Assembly: GCF_900103405.1 (NCBI RefSeq)
Contig: NZ_FNHX01000011.1
Coordinates: 8,001-72,000, forward strand
Source of the DNA: Polaromonas sp. JS666
GTDB lineage: Bacteria > Pseudomonadota > Gammaproteobacteria > Burkholderiales > Burkholderiaceae_C
DNA length: 64,000 nt
Reading direction: 5' to 3'
The position numbers and the translations under genes are program-made. The notes under the pieces were generated by a model. That model saw only the letters and a program-made list of their open reading frames with translations, was not told the DNA's origin and searched no databases. This document shows, piece by piece, positions 42,396 through 51,238 of this stretch. Each line of letters begins with the position of its first letter. Within the stretch, counting starts at the first letter, position 1.

Positions 42396-42782
42396 TCAGG
42401 CCGGTTTGCCGCTGTACTGCTCAAAAAAGCCAATGGGGTGCATGTCGATGTACCAGCCGACCTGTTCGCCCAGGGTGGCGGCCGGGTGGATGGAGGCCAG
42501 GCGCACGGCTTCGTCGCGGCTGCCGGCTTCGATGATGAAAAAGCCGCCGACCAGTTCCTTGACTTCGGTGAAGGGGCCGTCGGTGACTTTGGGCTTGCCG
42601 CCGCGCGGCTGGATGCGGATGGTCTGCTCGGGCTCGCCCAGCGAAGCGCTGAGGCGCAGCTGGCCGGTGGCCTTGAGTTCCTTGTCCTTGGGCGGGCACT
42701 GGCTGACCAGGGCCTGGACCTCGGCGGGCGCCATGGCGGCGAAATCGGCGGGGTTGTAATAGGCGAGGCAGAGGTATTTCAT
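42396..42782 (-). CDS. YciI/DGPF-domain family protein
   Basis: 128 residues. MKYLCLAYYNPADFAAM at the start and the DGPFTEVKELVGGFFIIEAGSRDEA signature place it in the DGPF group of the YCII superfamily. These are small ferredoxin-fold proteins of mostly unknown function, often near ECF sigma factors; no sigma factor is present here. Confidence 0.85.
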   Translation of the reverse strand: MKYLCLAYYNPADFAAMAPAEVQALVSQCPPKDKELKATGQLRLSASLGEPEQTIRIQPRGGKPKVTDGPFTEVKELVGGFFIIEAGSRDEAVRLASIHPAATLGEQVGWYIDMHPIGFFEQYSGKPA

Positions 42783-42864
42783 GGTGTTTCCTTCAAAAAG
42801 TGGTTGATGACACCTCTACGACGAACGGGGCAGGCCGGAATCGACACGCCCATCCCAACTAATT

Positions 42865-43527
42865 TCAGCCTAACAAGGACGCCAAGTCCGCCATGTCGGT
42901 AAACACCTGCGATGCACCGCTGGCTTTGAGCGCATTGGGCGCGTCATGGCCCATTTCAGAAGGGCTGTAGCCAAACACCGTGCAGCCGGCCGCCACACCG
43001 GCGGTAACGCCGGTGACGGTGTCTTCGACCACGGCGCAGCGTTTGGGGTCCACGCCCAGGGCCGCGGCGGCCGCCAGGTAGACGTCGGGGAAGGGTTTGG
43101 AGCGCGGCAGCTCGTGGCCGCTGAAGATGCGGCCCTTGAAGAAGGGCATCAAACCGCATTTCTCCAGCTGCAGCTCGACCTTGAAACGGTCGGCGCCCGA
43201 GGCGCAGGCAATGCGGCCGTTGTAAAGCGCATGGACCTTGGCGATGGCCTCGACGGCGCCGTTAATGGCCTTGAGGTCGCGCATCAGGCCCTGGTTGCGG
43301 CGCTCGCGGAACTGGACCATCCACTCTTCGGTCACGGGGCTGCCGGTGTTGGCGGCGATCAGCGCGGCTTCGTCCTTGACGGCCTTGCCGACAAAAATGC
43401 GCATGCATTCGGCGGGGCTGAGCTTCCAGCCGCGCTCTTCCAGCATGTCGCGCAGCACGCCGTTGGTAATGGGTTCGCTGTCGACCAGCACGCCGTCACA
43501 GTCGAATAACACCGCGTCGAATTTCAT
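42865..43527 (-). CDS. HAD-superfamily hydrolase, beta-phosphoglucomutase-like subfamily
   Basis: 220 residues. The nucleophile motif is AVLFDCDGVLVDSEPIT. The helical cap contains the Lys/Arg-rich FRERRNQGLMRD. The second part has IACASGADRFKVELQLEKCGL and the acidic motif CAVVEDTVTGVTAGVAAG. Likely a phosphatase for small phospho-metabolites such as phosphoglycolate or sugar phosphates. Its stop region overlaps nothing; its start overlaps the metallophosphoesterase end by 4 bp. Confidence 0.88.
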   Translation of the reverse strand: MKFDAVLFDCDGVLVDSEPITNGVLRDMLEERGWKLSPAECMRIFVGKAVKDEAALIAANTGSPVTEEWMVQFRERRNQGLMRDLKAINGAVEAIAKVHALYNGRIACASGADRFKVELQLEKCGLMPFFKGRIFSGHELPRSKPFPDVYLAAAAALGVDPKRCAVVEDTVTGVTAGVAAGCTVFGYSPSEMGHDAPNALKASGASQVFTDMADLASLLG

Positions 43528-44417
43528 GGTTCCGCTTTCATGTCCAGTTCAGGTTTTGCCGGGGCGGCGAGTGTGAACATCACCCATTCCGGCCGCATAT
43601 TGAAGCGCACGGGCAGGATGCTGACGCCCAGGCCGCTGGTGATGTACATGCGATTGTCGCCGTGCTCTATCCAGCCGTAGGCCCAGTCGCGCGGACCGGC
43701 GCCGGGCACTATGGGCGCGCCAATGAAAGGCAGGCTGACCTGGCCGCCGTGGGTGTGGGCGGCGACGATGAGGCCGCGCACGAGCGGCAGCTCGAACAGG
43801 CTGGCCGGCTCGTGCATGAAGACCAGGGCGTGGGCGCCTTTGGGCACGCCGGCCATGGCGCGCACCGGGTCGGAATGGCCGGTATGGTCGTCGCCCACGC
43901 CGACCACCCACAGGGCGGTGCCGGGCAGGGGCGCGGCCTGGTTCTCCAGCACCTGGATGCCGGCGCGCTGGAAGGCGGCGGTGAATTTCGCGCCGTCGTG
44001 CCACCAATCGTGGTTGCCCATGACGGCATAAACGCCCAGCCTGGCCTTGAGCCCGCCCAGCACCTGGGCGATCTCGTCTTCGGGCGTGGCGGCAATCTCG
44101 GGCTGGTAGTCGCGGTCGGCAAGAAAGTCGCCGGGCAGCAGGATGACGTCGGGCTGGGCGGCATTGATCTCGGCCACGATGGCGCGGGCCCGCTCCAGCG
44201 TCATGACGCGCCACAGCGGGCGTTTGCTGAAATGCCAGTCGGAGGCGACGGCCACTTTGAGGCCGGGCGGGCCTTTCCAGTTGGGGACGGTTTCGCTGAT
44301 GTCACGGTGGGCGACCCAGCGCGGCTCGACGATGACGGTCCAGATGCCGAGCAGCAGCATCAACAGCGCCAGCACGGCGGTGGCGCGGCGCCTCCAGGAC
44401 TTCACAGGTTTTGTCAC
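43524..44417 (-). CDS. Membrane-anchored metallophosphoesterase (YaeI-like)
   Basis: 297 residues. One N-terminal membrane helix (TAVLALLMLLLGIWTVIV) is followed by a calcineurin-type phosphoesterase: VAVASDWHF, DVILLPGDFLAD, VMGNHDWW, VFMHEP and VAAHTHGGQ. The first motif has the normal Asp-x-His (DWH). Relatives such as YaeI and YkuE act on phospholipid-like or lipid pyrophosphate substrates at the membrane. The start overlaps the upstream gene stop by 4 bp, suggesting coupling. Confidence 0.88.
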   Translation of the reverse strand: MTKPVKSWRRRATAVLALLMLLLGIWTVIVEPRWVAHRDISETVPNWKGPPGLKVAVASDWHFSKRPLWRVMTLERARAIVAEINAAQPDVILLPGDFLADRDYQPEIAATPEDEIAQVLGGLKARLGVYAVMGNHDWWHDGAKFTAAFQRAGIQVLENQAAPLPGTALWVVGVGDDHTGHSDPVRAMAGVPKGAHALVFMHEPASLFELPLVRGLIVAAHTHGGQVSLPFIGAPIVPGAGPRDWAYGWIEHGDNRMYITSGLGVSILPVRFNMRPEWVMFTLAAPAKPELDMKAEP

Positions 44418-44710
44418 AGGCGGATATCCGGCGACTCGCCGTTCACCACATCCATCACGCCGGTGCTGTGCGGCGACAGGCCGTAGCTGCGCAGGTTTTT
44501 GCGCAGCTCAAGGGGATCGACTTCGTTCCAGGCCAGGCCGCAGTCCATGCAGGCATGTGCATGCGGGTTTTGCAAAAGCACAGGTTTGCCGATCAGCGAG
44601 CGCAGCACGCCGCGCAGGGGATAAAAGCGCCCGGCTTCAAAATTACCCCGCACCACCTTGCGGCTGCTGCAGCGCAGGCAGTACATGCCGCGCACGGTCT
44701 GGTTGAACAT
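44414..44710 (-). CDS. Small protein with two CxxC pairs (zinc-ribbon-like), 98 residues
   Basis: Not recognised by family. CLRCSSRKVVRG near the N-terminus and CMDCGLAWNEVDP in the middle suggest a zinc ribbon. The C-terminal part (LRKNLRSYGL) is basic and helical. It overlaps the metallophosphoesterase start by 4 bp and is probably co-transcribed with it. Confidence 0.7.
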   Translation of the reverse strand: MFNQTVRGMYCLRCSSRKVVRGNFEAGRFYPLRGVLRSLIGKPVLLQNPHAHACMDCGLAWNEVDPLELRKNLRSYGLSPHSTGVMDVVNGESPDIRL

Positions 44711-44733
44711 GTGCCCTCCCTCTCAGTGATCGG

Positions 44734-45156
44734 CTACTGGATGTCGCCGTCCACATAGTACCAACGGCCCTCCTCGCGGACGAAGCGGCTGCGTTCGTGC
44801 AGCCGCACGGCCGGGCTGCCCGGGCTTTTCTGGCGCGCGACAAATTCGACCTCGGCATGGGTGGCGTCAAGCCGGCGGTGGCTACGCACTTCCAGGCCCA
44901 GCCATTTGGTGCCGGGATCAAAGTCAATGGACGCCGGCCTGTGGCTGGCATGCCAGGTGGCGAGCAGGTAATCGGCACGCTCGGCCACAAAGGCGGCGTA
45001 GCGCGAGCGCATCAGCGACTCGGCGTCGGGCGCGGGTGTAGCGTCAAAGTGGTCGAGGTAGCGGCCGCAGCACTGGGCATAGGCCAGGGGCCGTTTGCCG
45101 GCCTGGCGGCCGCAGGGGCAGGCTTGGGCGGCTGTGGGCTGGGGCATTTGCGCCAT
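44734..45156 (-). CDS. YchJ-family protein (UPF0225, SEC-C motif)
   Basis: 140 residues. The opening CPCGRQAGKRPLAYAQCCGRYL is the YchJ SEC-C-like zinc motif. It is followed by the NTF2-like core with SLMRSRYAAFVAERADYLLATWH and FVREEGRWYYVDGD. Function unknown. ATG 45156 is chosen because it overlaps the rhodanese stop by one base; a longer frame lies inside the rhodanese gene. Confidence 0.87.
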   Translation of the reverse strand: MAQMPQPTAAQACPCGRQAGKRPLAYAQCCGRYLDHFDATPAPDAESLMRSRYAAFVAERADYLLATWHASHRPASIDFDPGTKWLGLEVRSHRRLDATHAEVEFVARQKSPGSPAVRLHERSRFVREEGRWYYVDGDIQ

Positions 45157-45569
45157 CAGCCCTTTTTGGCCTTGCGCTCTTCCAGTGTCTCCGTGGGCGC
45201 GCCCTGCTTGACCCATTCGGCATAACCGCCGTCGATGTGGGCGACATTGCGCATACCCATGTCCTGCAGGGTTTTGGCGGCCAGGGCGCTTCGCCAACCC
45301 GCGCCGCAGAACAGGATGAACTCCTTGCCCTCATCGGCGAACAGGGGCTTGTGGTAGGGCGAGGCCGGGTCCACCCAGAACTCGAGCATGCCGCGCGGCG
45401 CGTGGTAGCTGCCGACGACGGTGCCGGCGCTGAGTTCACGCACGTCGCGGATGTCGACGATCTGCACATTCGGGTCCTTGAGGCGCGCCTTGACTTCGCC
45501 CACGCTGTAAGTCTTGACCTGGGCCATGGCCTCGTCGACCAGGGCGCGGAATCCTTTGGTGATGGGCAT
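45156..45569 (-). CDS. Rhodanese-domain sulfurtransferase
   Basis: 137 residues, one rhodanese domain. VQIVDIRDVRELSAGTVVGSYHAPRGMLEF is the front half, and EFILFCGAGWRSALAAKTL carries the active-site Cys in its CGAGWRS loop. HIDGGYAEWVKQGAP is the usual end. It probably handles sulfane sulfur; the partner is unknown. Coupled to the ychJ gene. Confidence 0.9.
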   Translation of the reverse strand: MPITKGFRALVDEAMAQVKTYSVGEVKARLKDPNVQIVDIRDVRELSAGTVVGSYHAPRGMLEFWVDPASPYHKPLFADEGKEFILFCGAGWRSALAAKTLQDMGMRNVAHIDGGYAEWVKQGAPTETLEERKAKKG

Positions 45570-45581
45570 CTCTTTATCTCC

Positions 45582-46712
45582 TCAGGCCAGGGCGCGCTGG
45601 ATGATGATTTTTTGCACGTCGGAGGTGCCTTCGTAGATCTGGCAGACCCGCACGTCGCGGTAAATGCGTTCAACGGGGAAGTCGTTCACATAGCCATAAC
45701 CGCCCAGGGTCTGGATGGCCACGCTGCAGACCTGTTCGGCCATTTCGCTGGCAAACAGCTTGGCCATGGCGGCTTCCTTGAGGCAAGGCAGGCCGGCATC
45801 GCGCAGGCTGGCGGCATGCCAGATCAGCTGGCGCGCGGCTTCGATTTTGGTGGCGCATTCGGCCAGGCGAAAACCCACGGCCTGGTGGTTGAAGATGGCG
45901 GTGCCGAAGCTTTGGCGCTCTTTGGCGTAGTCGAGTGCGAACTCAAATGCGCTGCGCGCCATGCCCACGCTTTGCGCGGCGATGCCTATGCGCCCGCCTT
46001 CGAGCGCGCCCAGGGCGATCTTGTAGCCCTCGCCTTCGCTGCCGATCAGGTTTTCGGCCGGGATGCGGCAGTTGTCAAAATTGATCTGCGCGGTGTCGCT
46101 GGAATGCTGGCCCAGCTTGTCTTCCAGCCGCGCGACCACATAACCGGGTGCGCTGGTGGGCACGATAAAGGCGCTCATGCCTTTTTTGCCGGCGCCCTTG
46201 TCGGTGACGGCGATGACGATGGCGGCGTGGCCGTTCTTTCCGCTGGTGATGAACTGCTTGACGCCGTTGAGCACATACTCGTCGCCCTGCTTGACGGCCG
46301 TGGTGCGCAGCGAAGACGCATCGCTGCCGACATGCGGCTCGGTCAGGCAGAAGACGCCCAGCATTTCGCCTTGCGCGAGTTTTGCCAGCCACTGCTTTTT
46401 CTGCTGGGCATTGCCGTAACGCATCAGGATGGCATTGACGGGACAGTTGGTGACGCTGATGGCGGTGCTGGTGCCGCCGTCGCCGGCGGCGATTTCTTCA
46501 AGTACCAGGGCCAGCGTGAGGTAGTCAAGGTTGGCGCCGCCGAACTCTTCAGGCACACAAATGCCGTAGGCACCCAGCGCGGCCAGGCCTTTGTGGGCTT
46601 CGACGGGGAAGTGGTGCTCCTTGTCCCAGCGCGCGGCATGGGGCCAGAGTTCTTCTTTGGCGAACGCGCGGACAGCGTCGCGGATCATTTCCTGGTCCTG
46701 GTTGAGCAGCAT
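45582..46712 (-). CDS. Short-chain-type acyl-CoA dehydrogenase
   Basis: 376 residues. LGVFCLTEPHVGSDASSLRT and YVLNGVKQFITSGKNG form the FAD site. The catalytic Glu is in its standard place in VCQIYEGTSDVQKIII, as in short/medium-chain enzymes. Feeds electrons to ETF. Upstream genes encode an SDR and a thiolase, so this block looks like short-chain fatty acid oxidation. Confidence 0.92.
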   Translation of the reverse strand: MLLNQDQEMIRDAVRAFAKEELWPHAARWDKEHHFPVEAHKGLAALGAYGICVPEEFGGANLDYLTLALVLEEIAAGDGGTSTAISVTNCPVNAILMRYGNAQQKKQWLAKLAQGEMLGVFCLTEPHVGSDASSLRTTAVKQGDEYVLNGVKQFITSGKNGHAAIVIAVTDKGAGKKGMSAFIVPTSAPGYVVARLEDKLGQHSSDTAQINFDNCRIPAENLIGSEGEGYKIALGALEGGRIGIAAQSVGMARSAFEFALDYAKERQSFGTAIFNHQAVGFRLAECATKIEAARQLIWHAASLRDAGLPCLKEAAMAKLFASEMAEQVCSVAIQTLGGYGYVNDFPVERIYRDVRVCQIYEGTSDVQKIIIQRALA

Positions 46713-46722
46713 GTTTTTACCT

Positions 46723-47445
46723 TTAGGGGCCCTTGACGGGCTTGAACCGGTTACCGTCGAGCCGGAAGCGGCGTGAGGTCACCAGCAGTTTTTCTTTGGG
46801 GGATCCACCGAGCTGGGTCGTGACCTCGACCATCTCAACGGGCTTCAATCCGTAACCTCCCAGCAACTGGAACTGCACATGCGTCTGTTCGCAGGGCTTG
46901 GCTGACGGGGAAGTCTCCCCGCAAGCGCCCAGGTTGTTGCCGAACTCGGCTTTGTGCAGGACCTGCATATTCCAGCCCTTAAAGCGGACCAGCGCATGGA
47001 TGAAGTCTTCGGTACCCTGGCCTGAGCCAGAGTTCTCCAGCAAAGAGAACTCGCCATAGTGACCGGCGACATAACGCGAGCCAAGTGACTGGCTGTAGTC
47101 AAGTTCCCTGGCTTGCTTCAAGGCCGGGCGATACAAAAAAGTACCCGAAGAATAATTACGTCCGCGTTGCGGGAACCATACCGAAACAAGAAAGGCCGTC
47201 TCGGTTTTCCCGACCATGACGTCATGCATGCCCCGAATCCCCAGGGTCTCATCCTTGTTGGTGCGGTCCTTCAGGCCCCCGCGCATCGCGGTCAGGAGTT
47301 CTTGCTCATTGGGCCAGGGGGGAACAGGGTCAGGTGCGGCGAAAGCCGAAGCAGCCGAAGTAGCCGCACCGACCGCGATCAGCCCGATCGCGAATGCACG
47401 GCGCACACCCGCGGCGAAACGGTTGTCATGACCCATGGGCACCAT
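46723..47445 (-). CDS. Hypothetical secreted protein
   Basis: 240 residues, family not recognised. A signal peptide (RRAFAIGLIAVGAATSAASAFAAPDP) ends after AFA. The mature part is mixed alpha/beta with GMHDVMVGKTETAFLVSVWFPQRGRNYSSG and two cysteines (LGACGETSPSAKPCEQ) that could form a disulfide. GAGG lies 6 bp before ATG 47445. The start overlaps no gene; the SDR stop is 8 bp upstream. Confidence 0.68.
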   Translation of the reverse strand: MVPMGHDNRFAAGVRRAFAIGLIAVGAATSAASAFAAPDPVPPWPNEQELLTAMRGGLKDRTNKDETLGIRGMHDVMVGKTETAFLVSVWFPQRGRNYSSGTFLYRPALKQARELDYSQSLGSRYVAGHYGEFSLLENSGSGQGTEDFIHALVRFKGWNMQVLHKAEFGNNLGACGETSPSAKPCEQTHVQFQLLGGYGLKPVEMVEVTTQLGGSPKEKLLVTSRRFRLDGNRFKPVKGP

Positions 47446-47453
47446 GCTGCACC

Positions 47454-48128
47454 TCACCAGGATTTAAACGGCACGCCGTCGTAGTTGAGAAAAGCGCCCT
47501 TGTGTTCAGGCGTGAGCCCGGCCAGCGCGGCGCGCATGGCGGTGACACTTTGGACGGTGGTGAGCGGCGCGCCGCTGCCGCCCATGTCGGTCTGCACCCA
47601 GCCGGGCGACAGGGCGACCATGATGGCCTTGGGGTAGTCGTGCTGGGCCGAGGCGACCACCATATTGAGGGCCGCCTTGCTGGCGCGGTAGACCCAGCCG
47701 CGGCTGCTGTCGACGCCGTCCATCTTGGCCATGGCGCTGCTGATAAACGCAAAACGCCCACCGCCGCCGCGCACCGCTTCGACCAAGGGCGCGACCTGCG
47801 GAATGGCCTGCATGGCGCCCAGCACATTGGTGTGCATGGCATGGTCAAAGGCCTCGCGTGTGGGCGGGGCCAGTGCGTCGCCGTGCGGAAAGACACCGGC
47901 CACATAGAGGGCGATGTCGATTTCCTCGCCGTCGAGCAGCCAGGCCAGGCCGCTGATGCTGGTGGGCTGGGCCACATCCACGCGCAAGGCCTTGGCGCCC
48001 AGGCCCTTGAGGCGCTGCAGGCCCTCATCGTCGCGCGCGGTGGCAATGACCTGCGCGCCTTCCGCCAGGTACTGGCGGGCGAATTCAAGCCCTATGCCGC
48101 GCGATGCGCCTATGACAAGGACCTTCAT
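47454..48128 (-). CDS. Short-chain dehydrogenase/reductase
   Basis: 224 residues. The Rossmann motif is VLVIGASRGIGLEFARQYL, the active-site Ser lies in RFAFISSAMAKMD, and YRASK gives the Tyr and Lys. NADP preference is suggested by Arg after the second strand (TARDDEG). Substrate unknown. It starts 6 bp after the thiolase stop, so the two are co-transcribed. Confidence 0.88.
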   Translation of the reverse strand: MKVLVIGASRGIGLEFARQYLAEGAQVIATARDDEGLQRLKGLGAKALRVDVAQPTSISGLAWLLDGEEIDIALYVAGVFPHGDALAPPTREAFDHAMHTNVLGAMQAIPQVAPLVEAVRGGGGRFAFISSAMAKMDGVDSSRGWVYRASKAALNMVVASAQHDYPKAIMVALSPGWVQTDMGGSGAPLTTVQSVTAMRAALAGLTPEHKGAFLNYDGVPFKSW

Positions 48129-48134
48129 CGTGGT

Positions 48135-49316
48135 TCAGACCAATTCAATGGCCAGCGCCGTGCCTTCACCACCGCCTATGCACAGCGTGGCGATGCCTTT
48201 TTTCAGGCCGCGCGCCTTGAGCGCGTGGATCAACGTGACGATGATGCGGGCGCCCGATGCGCCGATCGGGTGGCCCAGTGCGCAGGCGCCGCCGTTGACG
48301 TTGACGATGTCGTGGCTGATGCCGAGCTCTTTCATCGCGGCCATGGGCACGACGGCGAAAGCTTCGTTGACTTCCCAGAGGTCCACGTCCTTGACGCTCC
48401 AGCCGATTTTTTTGAGCAGCTTGTTGACGGCGCCTACCGGTGCGGTGGTGAACCACTCGGGCTGCTGTGCGAAGGTGGCATGGCCGACGATGCGGGCGAT
48501 GGGCTTGGCACCCAGTTCTTTGGCCGTCGATTCGCGGGCCAGCACCAGGGCGGCTGCGCCGTCGTTAATGGAGGAGCTGGAGGCGGCGGTGATGGTGCCG
48601 TCTTTCTTGAAGGCGGGCTTGAGCGTGGGGATCTTGTCGAGCTTGACCTTGCCCGGGCCTTCGTCGATGGAGATCACCGTGTCGCCGCTGCGGCCCTTGA
48701 CGGTGACGGGGGTGATCTCGGCCTTGAAGGCGCCGGACTCGGTGGCGGCCTTGGCGCGGTTGACGCTGGCGGTGGCGAAGGCGTCCTGCGCTTCGCGAGT
48801 GAAGCTGTATTTTTCGGCGCACTGCTCGCCGAAAGTGCCCATGGCGCGGCCGGGTTCGTAGGCGTCTTCCAGGCCGTCCAGCATCATGTGGTCATAGATG
48901 CGGTCGTGGCCTATACGGATGCCGCTGCGGCCCTTGAGCAGCAGGTGGGGTGCGTTGGTCATGCTTTCCATGCCGCCCGAGACCATGACGTCGCGGCTGC
49001 CGGCGACGAGCTGGTCGTGGGCCAGCATGGTGGCTTCCATGCCGGAGCCGCACATCTTGGAGAGCGTGACCGCACCCACGCTGGCGGGCAGGCCGCCCTT
49101 GAAGCCGGCCTGGCGCGCCGGGGCCTGGCCCTGGCCGGCCATCAGGCAGTTGCCGAACAGCACTTCGTCGACCTTCTCAGGCGCGATGCCGGCGCGCTCA
49201 ATGGCGGCCTTGATGGCGGCGCCGCCCAGGTCGTGGGCCGAGAGGCTGCTGAAGTCGCCCTGGAAGCCGCCCATGGGGGTGCGGGCCGCGCCGAGGATAA
49301 CGATGGAGTCAGACAT
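48135..49316 (-). CDS. Acetyl-CoA acetyltransferase (thiolase)
   Basis: 393 residues, the normal length. The acyl-enzyme Cys is in TLSKMCGSGMEATML, the His in GGACALGHPIGASGARI, and the second Cys in TLCIGGGEGTALAIE. It can join acetyl-CoA units or cleave acetoacetyl-CoA. It would complete leucine breakdown if acetoacetate is activated to the CoA ester. Could alternatively serve PHB synthesis, but no phaB or phaC is present. Confidence 0.93.
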   Translation of the reverse strand: MSDSIVILGAARTPMGGFQGDFSSLSAHDLGGAAIKAAIERAGIAPEKVDEVLFGNCLMAGQGQAPARQAGFKGGLPASVGAVTLSKMCGSGMEATMLAHDQLVAGSRDVMVSGGMESMTNAPHLLLKGRSGIRIGHDRIYDHMMLDGLEDAYEPGRAMGTFGEQCAEKYSFTREAQDAFATASVNRAKAATESGAFKAEITPVTVKGRSGDTVISIDEGPGKVKLDKIPTLKPAFKKDGTITAASSSSINDGAAALVLARESTAKELGAKPIARIVGHATFAQQPEWFTTAPVGAVNKLLKKIGWSVKDVDLWEVNEAFAVVPMAAMKELGISHDIVNVNGGACALGHPIGASGARIIVTLIHALKARGLKKGIATLCIGGGEGTALAIELV

Positions 49317-49345
49317 GAGGGAGTCCTTTCAGGTTGGGTGTGTGT

Positions 49346-51223
49346 TTAAGGGGTCAGGCCGCTAAGGCCTGTTAAAGCCGGTTCGGGCGGCAGCTGCGTC
49401 AGCACTTCGTCATGGGCTTCGCCGGGGCTGTGCAGCGCGATAAAGCGCTTTTCGCGCTCGTAGGGGAAAACGTCGTGCACATGGCCGGCCTGGATGCGTG
49501 CCTGGTGTTTTTGCCAGAAGTCGGCGTCCAGCAGGTTGGCGTGGTGTTTCATGAAGACCTCGCGCACCGCGTCATTGCCGAGCAGGAAGGGCTCGAAGGT
49601 TTCGGGGAACACGTCCTTGGGGCCGACGGAGTACCAGACCTCACCGCTCATCTCGTCTTCCTCGTTGCGGGCGGCGGGCACCTTGCGGAAGTTGCAGTCG
49701 GTGATGTATTCGATCTCGTCGTAGTCGTAGAACACGACCTTGCCGTGGCGCGTGATGCCGAAGTTCTTCCAGAGCATGTCGCCGGGGAAGATGTTGGCGG
49801 CCACCAGGTCCTTGATGGCGTTGCCGTACTCGACGACGGCGCGCTCTATCTGGTCCTTGGCGGCGGGCTCGTTGACGCCGGCGTCGAAGGCTTCCTGCAG
49901 GTAGATGTTCAGCGGGATCATGCGGCGCTCGATGTAGACGTGCTTGATGATGACCTCGGTCTGGCCGTCGCCGTCGCGGTCGCTGATCTCGAGCTGGCTG
50001 GGCGCGAATTTTTCGATCTCGGCGATGAGCTCGTCGTCGAAGCGGTCGCGCGGGAAGGCGACCTCGCTGTATTCCTGGGTGTCGGCCATGCGGCCCACGC
50101 GGTCGTGCTGCTTGACCAGCAGGTACTTGCCCTTGATCTGCTCGCGCGTGGTGTCTTTCTGCGGCGGATAGTAGTCTTTGATGACCTTGAAGACGTAGGG
50201 GAAGGACGGCAGGTCGAACACCAGCATGACCATGCCCTTGATGCCGGGCGCGATGCGGAACTTGTCGGTGGAGTGCCGCAGGTGATAAAGGAAGTCGCGG
50301 TAGAACAGCGTCTTGCCCTGCTTGGCCAGGCCCAGCGCGTTGTAGATTTCGGCGCGCGGCATGTGCGGCATCATGCTGCGCAGAAACTGCACATAGGCCG
50401 AGGGAATGCCCATGTCGACCATGAAGTAGGCGCGCGCGAAGCTGAAAAGAATCAGCAAATCGTCTTCGCCGAACAGCGCCGCATCTATGACCAGCTTCCC
50501 GGCCTTGTTGTGCAGCACCGGCAGCGCGAAGGGCACTTCGTTGAAGCCGTTGATGATCTTGCCGACGACGTAAGCGCCCTTGTTGCGAAAGAACAGGCTG
50601 GTCAGGACCTGGATCTGGAAGTTGGCGCGCAGCTTGACGTCGGCAAAGCGCTCGCTGATGGCCTCGAGCACATAGCCGGCATCGCGCTCCAGGTCGTCAA
50701 ACGGCAGGCGCAGGTCGAAGTCGCGCACCAGCTGCAGCAGCACATCGCGCATGTTGTCGCGCGTGGGGTAGTAGGCACGGTAGGTGGGCTGGGCGGTGGG
50801 CTCTTCGTTTTCGATGTACTCGGTGCTGACGGCCGGGCGCACGAAGATGAAGTCGTTCTGGAAGTAGCTGCGGTGCAGTATCTTGGTGGTGACCGAGTTG
50901 AAAAAGGTCTCGGCGAGTTCGGGCTGGTGGTGGTTAACCAGCAGGCCTATGTAGTGGAGCTTGACCTGCTGCCAGACATCCATGGGCTGCTCGCCGGCCT
51001 TGAACTCGCGCTCCAGCCGGGTGGAGGCTTCGCGCACGCGCAGGTCGTAGAACTCGATGCGCTCGCGCTGGGCGCGCTGCTGGCCGTGCCAGTCGGCCGT
51101 TTCAAAGCGGTGCTTGGCGCGCGCGGATTCGGTGCGGAACAGCTGGTAGTGGCGGTTGAAGCCGTCCATCATCGCCTTGGCGATGTCGTAGGCGATGCTC
51201 GAGTCCAGGCGCTGGGGGAACAT
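49346..51223 (-). CDS. aceK: Isocitrate dehydrogenase kinase/phosphatase
   Basis: 625 residues, slightly longer than E. coli AceK (578). Landmarks are KILHRSYFQNDFIFVRPAVSTEY and the kinase region PGIKGMVMLVFDLPSFPYVFKVIKDYYPPQK. The C-lobe reads ERRMIPLNIYLQ and MLWKNFGITRHGKVVFYDYDEIEY. It switches isocitrate between the TCA cycle and the glyoxylate shunt, needed for growth on acetate or acetyl-CoA-yielding substrates. No aceA or aceB is in the window, unlike the enteric aceBAK operon. An extra C-terminal tail (EAHDEVLTQLPPEPALTGLSG) accounts for part of the length. Confidence 0.96.
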   Translation of the reverse strand: MFPQRLDSSIAYDIAKAMMDGFNRHYQLFRTESARAKHRFETADWHGQQRAQRERIEFYDLRVREASTRLEREFKAGEQPMDVWQQVKLHYIGLLVNHHQPELAETFFNSVTTKILHRSYFQNDFIFVRPAVSTEYIENEEPTAQPTYRAYYPTRDNMRDVLLQLVRDFDLRLPFDDLERDAGYVLEAISERFADVKLRANFQIQVLTSLFFRNKGAYVVGKIINGFNEVPFALPVLHNKAGKLVIDAALFGEDDLLILFSFARAYFMVDMGIPSAYVQFLRSMMPHMPRAEIYNALGLAKQGKTLFYRDFLYHLRHSTDKFRIAPGIKGMVMLVFDLPSFPYVFKVIKDYYPPQKDTTREQIKGKYLLVKQHDRVGRMADTQEYSEVAFPRDRFDDELIAEIEKFAPSQLEISDRDGDGQTEVIIKHVYIERRMIPLNIYLQEAFDAGVNEPAAKDQIERAVVEYGNAIKDLVAANIFPGDMLWKNFGITRHGKVVFYDYDEIEYITDCNFRKVPAARNEEDEMSGEVWYSVGPKDVFPETFEPFLLGNDAVREVFMKHHANLLDADFWQKHQARIQAGHVHDVFPYEREKRFIALHSPGEAHDEVLTQLPPEPALTGLSGLTP

Positions 51224-51238
51224 GGCGGCCGGCCTTTG